NCBI RefSeq assembly: GCF_026427775.1 | Contig: NZ_CP044532.1 | Location: forward strand, 4,588,001 to 4,652,000 | Source: Arthrobacter sp. CDRTa11 | GTDB lineage: Bacteria; Actinomycetota; Actinomycetes; Actinomycetales; Micrococcaceae | Length of the DNA: 64,000 nucleotides | Reading direction: 5' to 3' | Shown: positions 23,534 to 31,052 of the stretch, one piece after another | How positions within the stretch are numbered: the first letter of the stretch is position 1 | Layout of the letters: each line of letters opens with the position of its first letter | Made by a program: the position numbers and the translations under genes | The notes under the pieces: model-generated | The model's database searches: none | Told to the model about the DNA's origin: nothing | Seen by the model: only the letters and a program-made list of their open reading frames with translations

Positions 23534-24907
23534 ATGAGTTCGGCGAAGCAGTCCAGCATGCAGCAACCGGCGGTCGTGGGACGGAAGCCGCTGATGAACA
23601 TGCGGCAGATCCTGCTGATGAATGCCGGGTTCTTCGGAATCCAGTACAGCTTCGGGATGCAGCAGACCGCGATCAACCCGGTTTACGAGTTCCTCGGCGC
23701 CAATCCCCATGACCTGCCCATCCTCAACCTCGCCGGTCCGATCACCGGACTACTTATCCAGCCCCTCATTGGTGCCCTGTCGGACCGTACGTGGAGTCCT
23801 CGATGGGGCCGCCGCAAGCCGTTCTTCCTCATCGGGGCCATCGGCTGCGCTCTCTGCCTGTTCCTGTTCCCCTTCGTCACCGCGGTCTGGATGGCGGTGA
23901 TGTTGCTCTGGATCCTGGACGCCAGTAACAACACCGCCATGGAGCCCTACCGCGCTTTCATCGCCGACAAACTGCCCCCCTCCCAGCTCGGTAAGGGCTT
24001 CCTCGCCCAGGCGTTCTTCACCGGCCTCGGCATCACACTGGCCAACATCTCCCTGTTCGTCTTCCAGCAGTTCATCGAGGGGGCCACCGAAGCCGGCATC
24101 CCGTACTGGGTGGTCGGCTCATTCATGCTTGGTGCCGTCTGCTCGATCGGCACCGTGCTCGTCTCGGTCCTGACCACGCCCGAGATCCCGCCGTCCAAGG
24201 AGGAGCTCGCGGCACTGCGTGCCAAGAAGGGCGGCCTGGGTGCCGCGGTGAAGGAGATCGGCGAGGCGATCCGCGATATGCCGACCCAGCTGCGCAAGCT
24301 GGCAGTCGTTTACCTGTTCCAGTGGTACGGGATGGTCTGCTACTGGCAATTCGTGGCTCTCTCTGTCGCCCAGTCAGTGTTCCCAGGCACCCAGGAAGGC
24401 AAGGAGGACGCTGTCGCCTGGACCGGCCTGGTCAACGGCTGGTACAACATCGTCACTTTTAGCGTCGCCTTCGCGCTGGTCGCCTTCGCGCGGCGTCGCG
24501 GCGCGAAGGTGGTCCACTGCGTGTGCCTGCTGCTGGCCGCCGTCGGGCTGACGATCTTCCCGTTCATCGATAACAAGTTCCTGCTCTTCATCCCGATCAT
24601 CGGCCTCGGGATCGCCTGGGCCTCGATTATGGGCGTGCCCTACATCATGGCCGTCCGGATGATCCCTTCAACCCAGTACGGCGTCTACATGGGCATCATC
24701 AACATGATGATCGTGGTGCCGATGCTGATCCAGTCGGTGACGTTCGGCTGGATCTACGAGCATCTGTTGGGAGCCAACCCCAACTACGCGATCGTATTCG
24801 CCGGTGTGCTCCTGGGTTTGGCCGCGCTCACCATGCTGTGGATCAAGGAACCGCGGATCATTAGCGACGTCGACGACGTCACCCACACGCCGATTTCCGC
24901 GCACTGA
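23534..24907 (+). CDS. MFS / GPH-type disaccharide:cation symporter
   Basis: A 457-residue, 12-helix transporter resembling the sucrose/maltose symporter branch (SLC45/GPH-like). The first cytoplasmic loop reads GALSDRTWSPRWGRRKPFFLIG, the RWGRRKPF form diagnostic of that group (about residues 75-95). Helix 1 has NAGFFGIQYSFGMQQTAINPVYEFLGA, typical of the same proteins. AAGGA precedes ATG 23534 at good spacing; upstream in-frame ATGs are too close or too far. The LacI gene and palindromic operator just upstream support induction by a disaccharide or glucoside. No glycosidase is adjacent. Confidence 0.85.
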   Translation: MSSAKQSSMQQPAVVGRKPLMNMRQILLMNAGFFGIQYSFGMQQTAINPVYEFLGANPHDLPILNLAGPITGLLIQPLIGALSDRTWSPRWGRRKPFFLIGAIGCALCLFLFPFVTAVWMAVMLLWILDASNNTAMEPYRAFIADKLPPSQLGKGFLAQAFFTGLGITLANISLFVFQQFIEGATEAGIPYWVVGSFMLGAVCSIGTVLVSVLTTPEIPPSKEELAALRAKKGGLGAAVKEIGEAIRDMPTQLRKLAVVYLFQWYGMVCYWQFVALSVAQSVFPGTQEGKEDAVAWTGLVNGWYNIVTFSVAFALVAFARRRGAKVVHCVCLLLAAVGLTIFPFIDNKFLLFIPIIGLGIAWASIMGVPYIMAVRMIPSTQYGVYMGIINMMIVVPMLIQSVTFGWIYEHLLGANPNYAIVFAGVLLGLAALTMLWIKEPRIISDVDDVTHTPISAH

Positions 24908-24919
24908 GAGGGACCTGAC

Positions 24920-25429
24920 ATGACAACTATGAAGGACTACCGCACGATCGTCGTCGGGACGGACGGATCCGGGCTCGCCGGACCTGTCGTCGCACGAGCC
25001 GCCTGGCTCGCAGTGCGGGACGACGCCGACCTCGTCATCGTCTGCGCATACGCCCGTGCTTCCCGACGGGCAGAAGCCATGAACGTCCACACTCTCGGCG
25101 GTGACCCACGCAGCGGTCAAGTGCTCGGCCGCGAGGCAGCCTCCCTTGCTGTAGAGACCGCCATGGCCACAGCCAGGGAGGAGGGGGCGACGGTCTCCGC
25201 CACTCTCCTCGTCGACGGTGAGCCAGCCACCGCGCTGATGGCCACCGCTCAAGAGCGATCCGCGGACCTCATCGTCCTCGGGGCCATCCATGACCGCTCG
25301 CTCGCAGACCGGCTGCTCGGGACAGTAGCAACCGAGGTAACCAAGCGGGCGACCTGCGACGTGCTGGTCGTCCGCCCGACCGATGACGAAGGCGACCTCG
25401 AGGTCCCCGAGGACACACCGCAGCGCTGA
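24920..25429 (+). CDS. Universal stress protein (UspA domain)
   Basis: A 169-residue single-domain universal stress protein. It begins with the standard strand IVVGTDGSGLAGPVVARAAWLA (about 10-31). The ATP-loop motif near the C-terminus reads GAIHDRSLADRLLGTV (121-136). The canonical form is G-2x-G-9x-G-S/T; here the first and last glycines are kept (121, 134) but the middle one is His124, so ATP binding may be weakened. A 20-residue acidic tail follows the domain. It lies 12 bases after the symporter gene and ends at a strong hairpin. Usp proteins are induced by starvation, hypoxia or stress. Confidence 0.9.
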   Translation: MTTMKDYRTIVVGTDGSGLAGPVVARAAWLAVRDDADLVIVCAYARASRRAEAMNVHTLGGDPRSGQVLGREAASLAVETAMATAREEGATVSATLLVDGEPATALMATAQERSADLIVLGAIHDRSLADRLLGTVATEVTKRATCDVLVVRPTDDEGDLEVPEDTPQR

Positions 25430-25434
25430 CGGCC

Positions 25435-25470
25435 GACGTCGCGGCCGCCCAGACAGGCGGCCGCGACGTC
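25435..25470 (+). terminator. Very strong terminator hairpin
   Basis: Perfect 15-base arms GACGTCGCGGCCGCC (25435-25449) and 25456-25470 enclose a 6-base loop, 5 bases after the universal stress protein stop, followed by AAAA on the + strand. It should end the symporter/Usp transcript. Confidence 0.85.
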
Positions 25471-25560
25471 AAAACGGCTTCGTCCTCCTCAACCCGACGT
25501 CGGAGAGGAGGCGGGGCCGGGTCGTCAGTAACCGCCCCTTCAGCTCTCTAATAACCAAAT

Positions 25561-25595
25561 GGAGCGGAAAATAGGGAGCGGTCCCTTTCCGTTCC
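25561..25595 (+). other. Hairpin in the leader of a small gene
   Basis: GGAGCGGAA (25561-25569) pairs with TTCCGTTCC (25587-25595) with one G-T wobble. Inside it AGGGA (25573-25577) pairs with TCCCT (25582-25586) around a GCGG loop, leaving a three-base bulge. It ends about 40 bases before the 73-residue protein start and may stabilise its mRNA or be regulatory. Confidence 0.4.
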
Positions 25596-25636
25596 GCGGC
25601 TAATGCCCGCCTTTACGCGAAAACCAAGAGAGAAAT

Positions 25637-25858
25637 ATGGAAACCCTCACAGAGCACAACCCGTCAATAACTGTTGTTGTCACCGATCGAGAAAGTCTGG
25701 ACAGTCAACTAAACGCCGCCGTGTCTGCCATCCGTGATAGATCAACGGGGGAAAGGCGACGGGGAATTCTTGTTACCAGGCACGCTGCCGATGAATTCAC
25801 GGTGGCACTCAGCGATAGTGTCCCTTTCGGTATGACCCACGAGAATCACGCTTGGTAA
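25637..25858 (+). CDS. Small conserved-type hypothetical protein (73 aa)
   Basis: A 73-residue soluble protein starting METLTEHNPSITVVVTDRE, with an AGAGAGA ribosome site directly before the ATG. The pattern is a beta strand (ITVVVTDR), a helix (LDSQLNAAVSAIRDRS), then a strand pair (RRGILVTRHAADEFTVALS) ending VPFGMTHENHAW. The helix-strand layout and the ILVTRH....FTVALS....FG block recall short actinobacterial hypothetical proteins that occur beside stress genes. No catalytic motif is visible. It has its own leader with a hairpin after the Usp terminator, so it is probably a separate transcript. Confidence 0.65.
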   Translation: METLTEHNPSITVVVTDRESLDSQLNAAVSAIRDRSTGERRRGILVTRHAADEFTVALSDSVPFGMTHENHAW

Positions 25859-25938
25859 TTTCAGAATCCCAAATCCGTATCCCGCTAATACGTGACCCTG
25901 CGCGCTTTCGCTCCGTGTGCATGAAAATAGAGGCCTTT

Positions 25939-26034
25939 ATGACTACCCAGCCGGTCCTCACGCCAACCATGCGCGCGGACCTCAAGCACATCAACCACCG
26001 GCTCCTGGCCGCGCACCTCGCTCAGCGATTTTGA
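25939..26034 (+). CDS. Possible 31-residue peptide
   Basis: ATG 25939 is preceded by AGAGG at about 25928-25932 and opens a frame of 31 codons (MTTQPVLTPTMRADLKHINHR then LLAAHLAQRF). The second half could form an amphipathic helix. There is no family match and the call rests only on ribosome-site spacing. The rest of 25859-26262 shows no other gene; an inverted repeat GGCTGG...CCAGCC at 26043-26057 lies just after this frame and may be a terminator. Confidence 0.3.
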   Translation: MTTQPVLTPTMRADLKHINHRLLAAHLAQRF

Positions 26035-26208
26035 CAGGCAATGGCTGGCGGCCAGCCCCTTCTGCGTCATCTCGACGACGGACGAGCATGGTCCCGTGGG
26101 TGCATCACCGAAAGGCGATCATGCCGGTTTCATCCAGGTGTCGGCTCTGGTGATTCCTGGGCAACCGCGCGTCTTTGGGCTTTCGGGACCCAGGGAGTCT
26201 CTCGGGGC

Positions 26209-26237
26209 TTGACCCAGCAAAGTCGCCCTCCTAGCGT
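26209..26237 (+). promoter_or_regulatory. Candidate promoter of the PAS gene
   Basis: TTGACC at 26209-26214 and TAGCGT at 26232-26237 are separated by 17 bases, about 25 bases before the PAS protein start codon. TAGCGT-like -10 elements are usual in actinobacteria. The transcript would have a short leader with AAGGAG. Confidence 0.55.
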
Positions 26238-26262
26238 GGTGGCAAGTGAAAGGAGCCTTACG

Positions 26263-26646
26263 ATGACCATGTCGCATGAGACCGCACTAGCGGAGCTGGC
26301 CGAGCATTTCAAGCCGGTCTTCGAGCAAAGCCCTGACGGCGTTTACCTCTGGTTAAACGAACAGCACAAGGTCTGCAACCAGCGGTTGGCCGCCATGTTC
26401 GGGTACGACGTCCGCGAGTGGAAGGAGGCCGACGACTTCGCCGACACGTTCATCGCGAATGAGAGTCGGTCATTGTACGTCTGGCACTACCAGCACCAAG
26501 TCGGCGGCCTGCAGTATCCGGTGTCCTTCCGCTTCCGCGGCAAGCGCAAGGACGGGTCAACTTTCGACGCGGAGACGGACATGATTCCGCTGACGTACGC
26601 CGGGCATGTCGTGGCCTACCACTTCGTCCGCCAGATCGGCGCCTAG
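26263..26646 (+). CDS. Stand-alone PAS domain protein
   Basis: A 127-residue protein that is almost entirely one PAS fold: FKPVFEQSPDGVYLWLNEQHKVCNQRLAAMFGYDVREW (residues 16-53, in pieces) matches the typical PAS start, and the end has FRFRGKRKDGSTFDAETDMIPLTYAGHVV, the RxxDGSxxxxE PAC-type strand. ATG 26263 follows AAGGAG. No output domain (kinase, GGDEF, HTH) is attached, so it would have to sense a ligand or redox state and pass it on by protein contact. It lies among small stress genes. A cysteine (VCNQRL) near the PAS cavity is the only redox-active residue seen. Confidence 0.82.
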   Translation: MTMSHETALAELAEHFKPVFEQSPDGVYLWLNEQHKVCNQRLAAMFGYDVREWKEADDFADTFIANESRSLYVWHYQHQVGGLQYPVSFRFRGKRKDGSTFDAETDMIPLTYAGHVVAYHFVRQIGA

Positions 26647-26992
26647 CTACAGGGGCAGATTGGGGGCGATGAGTGCACCGCCCCAACCCGTTCCGGTGAA
26701 GAAGCTCCATCAGCAGGCGAACTGCCCCATTGTAGCGGCGGTACTCCAGCGTGTATCCGCGCACAGCGCCGCCGGACGCACTGGTGGTTAGTGAATCCCT
26801 GAGATGATGCTGGTCCTCGTCATGGATAGTCAGGGCCTAGGAAATCGGGGCTCCCAACCGCGAGTACGGGCAGCGTCGGTAAACTCCCTGTGACTCGCAG
26901 CGATAAGTGGCGGTCTTGCCCCGCGAGGGGTATCCACTTTCGGCGATTCTCCTGGCTGGTGTGGCGATCTGAACGATCCCGACGAGGGTTAA
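26647..26992. other. Gene-free stretch between convergent PAS and cupin genes
   Basis: About 345 bases with no supportable gene. Near its left end, TTGGGGGCG (26660-26668) pairs with CGCCCCAA (26679-26686), with one bulged G and a 10-base loop; this is probably the PAS gene terminator. The remainder shows nothing I can interpret. Confidence 0.5.
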
Positions 26993-27364
26993 TTAATCGG
27001 ACAGCATCAGTATCAAGACGTACATATCCTCAGTTCCAATGACGCGGCTCATGTGGCCCTTCCCGGTGGTGTCCTCAGCGAAGAGAACCGTTCCTGGCAC
27101 CAATTCCCTGGCTTCGCCGTCGCTGGCGACCATCTCGCCGGACCCCGAAAGGTAAATTGCGAGCAGGCGCTGTGGAACCGAGTGCCAGTCGCCATGCCAG
27201 CCGGGATGGACGCGCTCGAAGCTGAACGCAGCGGAAGGCTGCGATGGTGAAAGTAGAACCGGTGGCGCGGGAGGGACAAAGTCAGCCGCCTCGAACGGGA
27301 TCTCCAGATCCTCAAAATGAGACTCGCCACCTGCATCGGCGTAGATCCTTATAAACGACACCAT
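26993..27364 (-). CDS. Cupin-fold protein
   Basis: A 123-residue small cupin. The second half carries typical cupin turns: WHGDWHSVPQRLLAIYLSG (about 57-75) and SGEMVASDGEARELVPGTVLFAEDTTGKGH (about 75-104), where the G(X)5HXH-like metal site is partly kept as H-G-D-W-H and a late His. ATG 27364 has GGAG at good spacing; a GTG sits one codon earlier. The N-terminus (FIRIYADAGGESHFEDLEIPF) is common in cupins that bind small organic molecules or regulate stress responses. Substrate unknown. It is followed upstream by the Cys-rich copper protein on the same strand, 100 bases away. Confidence 0.78.
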   Translation of the reverse strand: MVSFIRIYADAGGESHFEDLEIPFEAADFVPPAPPVLLSPSQPSAAFSFERVHPGWHGDWHSVPQRLLAIYLSGSGEMVASDGEARELVPGTVLFAEDTTGKGHMSRVIGTEDMYVLILMLSD

Positions 27365-27464
27365 CACAACTCCTCTGACTTACGTGCCGGCTGCCTGTTT
27401 TCAGCGGTCATGGCCGTTAGGACGTGCAAGCAGGACGTGCAGGCTGCCCATGAGCAGTATCCAA

Positions 27465-27878
27465 TCAGCCCAGGGAAGTTAGGAGTTCGTTGCAGGCTTG
27501 CTCGCAGCGCTCGCACGCCTCGGCGCAGATCCGGCAATGCTCATGCCTGCCCGCGTGGTGTTGGCATTCATCGCCGCATCCCTTGCATACGGTGGCGCAG
27601 GCCTGGAGCATGGCCCGGGTGATGTTGGCGTCGTAGCCGGTGTGGCGGGAGAGGATGTTTCCTGTTGTGGTGCAGATGTCCGCGCAGTCCAGATCTGTGC
27701 GTATGCATTTGGTCAGCTCGGCCACCATGTCCTCGCTAAGGCATGCATCTGCGCAGGCAGTACAGGCCTGTGAACAGGCGTAACAGGCGGCGATGCATTC
27801 GGCCAGTTTGTGCTGATCAATGTCGCCAAGGTCTTTGGGGTAGGCGTCGAGCAGTTTGTGGGTGGTCCCGTGGGTCAT
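27465..27878 (-). CDS. Four-helix bundle copper storage protein, cytosolic Csp3-like (DUF326)
   Basis: A 137-residue protein with 18 cysteines spaced on one face of predicted helices, for example CIAACYACSQACTACADAC (about 28-46) and CRICAEACERCEQAC (about 114-128). Cys-rich four-helix bundles of this kind store many Cu(I) ions. There is no signal or twin-arginine peptide, and 18 cysteines is the count of the cytosolic Csp3 type rather than the exported Csp1 type. Histidines cluster at QHHAGRHEH (about 105-113), near the expected open end of the bundle. No copper ATPase or CopZ gene is adjacent. Role: buffering or storage of cytosolic Cu(I). Confidence 0.85.
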   Translation of the reverse strand: MTHGTTHKLLDAYPKDLGDIDQHKLAECIAACYACSQACTACADACLSEDMVAELTKCIRTDLDCADICTTTGNILSRHTGYDANITRAMLQACATVCKGCGDECQHHAGRHEHCRICAEACERCEQACNELLTSLG

Positions 27879-27956
27879 TTTGTACCCTGTCTTCCAGGGG
27901 CTGAGTAGTTGGAAAAAGGTCCGAACCCGGCCCAGCCCGGGCTCCGGAGCCGGAGG

Positions 27957-28268
27957 TTAAGGGCCAGAGTGGCCGCATTCACCATTGAGCTTGAAATCAG
28001 ATATTGCCGGGCTCGAGAAATCCTGGAAGCCGTCTGTGATCACGATGAGTGAGCGTAGGGAGCTTCTATCCGAATGGCTGCCGTATCCGGGTGTCACGCC
28101 GGGCGGATCTGCGACGTCTCCAAGTGGATGATGGTCAAAGGCGGTCTGCGAGGCGCAGTCAAAGGATTCCACGATCGGGTGGATCGTTGCCGACGCTGCC
28201 GGTGCAAATCCTAAGGCTCCCAGGAAAACGATGGCGGAAACCGCAAGCGATCTCTTAGTAAGATTCAT
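27957..28268 (-). CDS. Small secreted protein of unknown function
   Basis: A 103-residue protein with a classical signal peptide (basic start MNLTKRS, hydrophobic core to about residue 24, cleavage after ASA at about 27). A strong GAGGAGAAAG ribosome site precedes ATG 28268. The mature part of about 76 residues has two cysteines (FDCASQ and GECGHSGP), probably one disulfide, and histidine pairs. It ends GHSGP. No family is recognised. The gene lies upstream of, and in line with, the copper protein and cupin genes; a shared role in metal handling is possible but unproven. Confidence 0.7.
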   Translation of the reverse strand: MNLTKRSLAVSAIVFLGALGFAPAASATIHPIVESFDCASQTAFDHHPLGDVADPPGVTPGYGSHSDRSSLRSLIVITDGFQDFSSPAISDFKLNGECGHSGP

Positions 28269-28596
28269 TAGCTTTCTCCTCTAGTAACGGGAGCGCGGGC
28301 TGCGCTCCGAGCTCCATTAACGTCTCGCTTTGATGGCAAAGCAATAGCCGCCGAAAAGGCTGCCGCCCCAGACGAAATCAACCACCACACCACACAATGC
28401 CAGCCAGTCAAAGACGACCGTTTATTGCAGCCCGGCGAGGCCGTGGGGCGTTTGTTAAATCCGCACGCGAGTTCGATTTCCGGTGCTCCCGGGGGAAGAT
28501 AGCTCCTTTGTAGACACCATTCCTGAACGGTGCCACCATGGCCTTATATAGCGCTTGGCGCGCCGCGCCGGCGTAGAAGCGAGGCTGGAGGAACCA
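28269..28596. other. Divergent gap with a hairpin; no gene seen
   Basis: About 330 bases separate the leftward secreted-protein gene from the rightward SnoaL-like gene. GGAGCGC (28290-28296) pairs with GCGCTCC (28302-28308) over a 5-base loop, in the leader of the secreted-protein gene. The region is otherwise less GC-rich and should carry both promoters; no clear -35/-10 pair could be fixed. Confidence 0.4.
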
Positions 28597-29028
28597 ATGT
28601 CGGGGTCCGATCTCGATCTTGTGGTGGAACAGTATCATCGAGCGCTCGACGCTATCGTGCGGGGAGACTCGGGGCTGCAGAAGAAGATGTTTTCGGGGCG
28701 GGAGGATGTCTCGCTAGCCAATCCCATCGGCCCGCCGGTTCGGGGCCGGAGCGCAGTTGAGCAGGCGATGGATCGGGCGGTTTCTCAACTGAGGGAAGGC
28801 GAGCCCACGACCTTCGAACGAATCTCGGAGTATATCGGGACGGACCTCGCATACATTGTCGAAATTGAACGGGCTCAGGCCAAGGTCGGCGGATCCGATG
28901 AACTATCCCGGATCTCTCTTCGAGTGACGACGATTTTCCGACTGGAAGACGGTCATTGGAAGGTTATCCATCGTCATGCAGATCCGATCACATCGCCGCG
29001 GCCGATCGAGTCCATCATCCAGGGTTAG
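28597..29028 (+). CDS. SnoaL / DUF4440-type nuclear transport factor 2-like protein
   Basis: A 143-residue protein with the NTF2-like cone fold seen in SnoaL and DUF4440 families. It starts with a helix (DLDLVVEQYHRALDAIVRGD), then MFSGREDVSLANPIGPPVRGR, the usual 'perform under defined context' turn, and ends SLRVTTIFRLEDGHWKVIHRHAD, the classical last strands. ATG 28597 is chosen because GGAGGAACC precedes it; the frame continues upstream without a ribosome site. Such proteins are ketosteroid isomerase-like enzymes or small-molecule binders; no substrate can be assigned. Confidence 0.8.
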   Translation: MSGSDLDLVVEQYHRALDAIVRGDSGLQKKMFSGREDVSLANPIGPPVRGRSAVEQAMDRAVSQLREGEPTTFERISEYIGTDLAYIVEIERAQAKVGGSDELSRISLRVTTIFRLEDGHWKVIHRHADPITSPRPIESIIQG

Positions 29029-29110
29029 ATCGAGCGCCTCAGGACGTCGCTTCCTGCGGCCGGGACGAACGGCTCACCCCAACCGTCCTCGAACTCCTCA
29101 CAGACAAAAC

Positions 29111-29260
29111 ATGACCGCCCCAAAGCTCCTCTTCGTCGTGGACCGTCACTGGAAGCGCCTCGGAAGGACACTGGACCTTGGCGACTTCACCGACGCCCAA
29201 GCCTTTGCAGCAATCGTGCGGACAACCCGCGGCAACTTCCGGCTCCTCGATCCCGTATAA
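29111..29260 (+). CDS. Possible small protein (49 aa)
   Basis: An open frame from ATG 29111 gives MTAPKLLFVVDRHWKRLGRT and continues with LDLGDFTDAQAFAAIVRTT. It looks more protein-like than chance, with a strand-helix-helix pattern, but there is no ribosome site and I recognise no family. It may be a fragment of a larger lost gene. Low certainty. Confidence 0.3.
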   Translation: MTAPKLLFVVDRHWKRLGRTLDLGDFTDAQAFAAIVRTTRGNFRLLDPV

Positions 29261-29377
29261 CTGCCCGATGAAGGTGCCTTATTCGCTACGGTCAGAAAGC
29301 GACCCTTCTGCGCATTTTCGGTGAGTTGGCGAAATCGTGGTCAGACGTGGTGGACGCCATCTGCAATGCTGTTCCGC

Positions 29378-29776
29378 ATGACGATCACTTTTGAATGGCG
29401 CGGTGCGGCGGAAAACGAAGAGATCGGTCGGCTGCACGCGGAAGGCTTTGATCATGCCTACGATCCAACCGACTGGACTGGCCTGCTCTCGCGGCACAGC
29501 CTGGGCTGGGTCACCGCGCGCGATCATGAGGGCCTCGTCGGCTTCGTCAACGTGATCTGGGACGGTCAGGCACACGCTTTTATCGAAGACACGTTGGTTG
29601 CTGATCGTGCCCGTCGGCAAGGCGTCGGGAAACGGCTCATTGCCGTGGCAACGGAGGAAGCCAAGGGAGCAGGATGTGAATGGCTCCACGTTGACTTCGA
29701 CGATCACCTGAAGAGTTTCTATTACGACGCCTGCGGCTTCAGTCCCACGAGTGCCGGACTTATCCAGCTCCGATAG
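29378..29776 (+). CDS. GNAT family N-acetyltransferase
   Basis: A 132-residue acetyl-CoA-dependent N-acetyltransferase. The acetyl-CoA pyrophosphate loop is RARRQGVGKRLIAVA (about 74-88), preceded by the beta-4 strand AFIEDTLVADRA. The C-terminal YYDACGFSPTSAGLIQL is the usual GNAT end. The frame is open from 29321, but ATG 29378 begins at the first beta strand (ITFEWRG) and gives the normal length. It could acetylate an amine metabolite, peptide or antibiotic; the sequence does not tell which. It converges on the kinase-like gene at 29797. Confidence 0.85.
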   Translation: MTITFEWRGAAENEEIGRLHAEGFDHAYDPTDWTGLLSRHSLGWVTARDHEGLVGFVNVIWDGQAHAFIEDTLVADRARRQGVGKRLIAVATEEAKGAGCEWLHVDFDDHLKSFYYDACGFSPTSAGLIQLR

Positions 29777-29796
29777 TTGCTGGCGGGACAAGGATC

Positions 29797-30327
29797 TTAC
29801 CCAGCCCCGTCCGTAATCCATCCCGTGAGCGGCAGAATGCCAGCGGCAATGTCCTGGACGCTACGGTTGTCTGTGGGTCGCCGATGGACCCAGTCTGGTG
29901 TGAGGCGCTCAAGTTCCCCGGCGGCATCGTTGCTGCGCTCAAGATGCGCCTGCAGGTCACTTCCCTGTTCGCGGATGCGCAAGCGCGCCGACGCTGTCTC
30001 GTCCGTGGCGGTGAGCAGAACAGCAGTGACTTTGGGACCATCCCCCATGGCGGCCGCCAGCTCCTCGGTGAATCTGACGCTGACGGTATTGGTGTAGATC
30101 ATCCGCCGGTAGCCAAGTGCCCGGTAGTTTGCCCAAATCGCAGCCAGGTATTTCTCGGCCAGGTGGTGCTCCCACGGGTGTGGGAAGGCAAGGTCCAGGT
30201 TGTCCCCTTCGATGACACAGTGCTTGATGTTCAGGGCGGCGAGCTGGGTATGGAGTTCAAACGCCACAGAGCTCTTCCCCACGCCGGACCGGCCGCCAAG
30301 GAAAAGAACTTCACTCCCCGCGTTCAT
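29797..30327 (-). CDS. P-loop NTPase, small-molecule kinase-like
   Basis: A 176-residue P-loop protein. Walker A is at the very start (FLGGRSGVGKSSVAF, about 9-23). An Asp in CVIEGDNLDLAFPHPWE (about 37-53) sits where kinases of the chloramphenicol phosphotransferase / zeta-like group hold catalytic or base-contact residues, and an Arg-rich lid (SARLRIREQG) follows at about 113-122. It is cytoplasmic. The ATG directly follows the LysE stop (TAG then ATG, no gap), so the two are co-transcribed. Two similar small P-loop proteins lie at 39621 and 40225. Substrate unknown. Confidence 0.75.
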   Translation of the reverse strand: MNAGSEVLFLGGRSGVGKSSVAFELHTQLAALNIKHCVIEGDNLDLAFPHPWEHHLAEKYLAAIWANYRALGYRRMIYTNTVSVRFTEELAAAMGDGPKVTAVLLTATDETASARLRIREQGSDLQAHLERSNDAAGELERLTPDWVHRRPTDNRSVQDIAAGILPLTGWITDGAG

Positions 30328-30981
30328 CTAGTGGGCGGGTTCCAGTGCCAGTTTCAGTCCGAAGCCCACAAGTACGGTTCCGGTGATGCTGTCGATGAAG
30401 CGGACGCTTCGGGCACCCTTGAGCCAGCGGGCGGCATAGCCTGTGCCGAAGATCAGCAGGGTAAACCAGACCATGGCCAGCAGGCAGTGAACGCCGGCGA
30501 GCAGAACGCCCATCAACAGCGGCGAGGCACCTGCGGGGATGAACTGGGGAATGGTGGCGATGTAGAAGACGCCCACCTTGGGATTGAGCAGGTTGGTTCC
30601 GGTGCCGGTAAGCCAGCCTTTGAACAGCTCGTTTTTCCCGGAGATGAGCGCAGCCGCTTCATTTGCCTGGGTGGCAGGCTTATTCGTTTTTCGCAGGCTC
30701 TTCCACAGGAGGGACGCCCCCAACCAAACCATGTAGGCCGCTCCGGCGAGTGTCAGCACGCGGTAGGCCAGCTCCGAGGCGGCCAGCAGTGCGGATACGC
30801 CGACGGCGGCAGCTGCTCCCCAGATCAGGGCACCGGTGTTGATACCCAACGCTGTGGCGAACGCGACGCGGCGTGACTTGGAAATGGATGACCGGAGCAC
30901 CAGCGCGGTGTCCAGGCCGGGGACCAACGTCAGAAGCCCGGCAACCAGCCCGAAGGAAAGAACAGCTGTCATGAGAGTCAC
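30328..30981 (-). CDS. LysE family exporter
   Basis: A 217-residue LysE/RhtB-type inner-membrane exporter with six predicted helices. The signature GLLTLVPGLDTALVLR (about 15-30) corresponds to the conserved G-x-x-x-x-PGP region, with Leu-Asp in place of the usual Pro-Asn step. NLLNPKVGVFYIATIPQF (about 131-148) is the second family signature. Family members export amino acids or related solutes to keep pools safe. It is followed with no gap by the small kinase-like gene, so modification plus export of one compound is a possible reading. It diverges from the GH16-fold gene at 31053. Confidence 0.88.
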   Translation of the reverse strand: MTLMTAVLSFGLVAGLLTLVPGLDTALVLRSSISKSRRVAFATALGINTGALIWGAAAAVGVSALLAASELAYRVLTLAGAAYMVWLGASLLWKSLRKTNKPATQANEAAALISGKNELFKGWLTGTGTNLLNPKVGVFYIATIPQFIPAGASPLLMGVLLAGVHCLLAMVWFTLLIFGTGYAARWLKGARSVRFIDSITGTVLVGFGLKLALEPAH

Positions 30982-31052
30982 TGTTCAAGGGTAAGTGTGG
31001 AAAAGGCTGCAACCGTCACAACGAAGCTTGGCCCTTACGGGAGAATGACCCC

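Noticed and set aside
29884..30876. 330-codon open frame on the plus strand
   Set aside because: Antisense to the P-loop and LysE genes; no ribosome site or domain.
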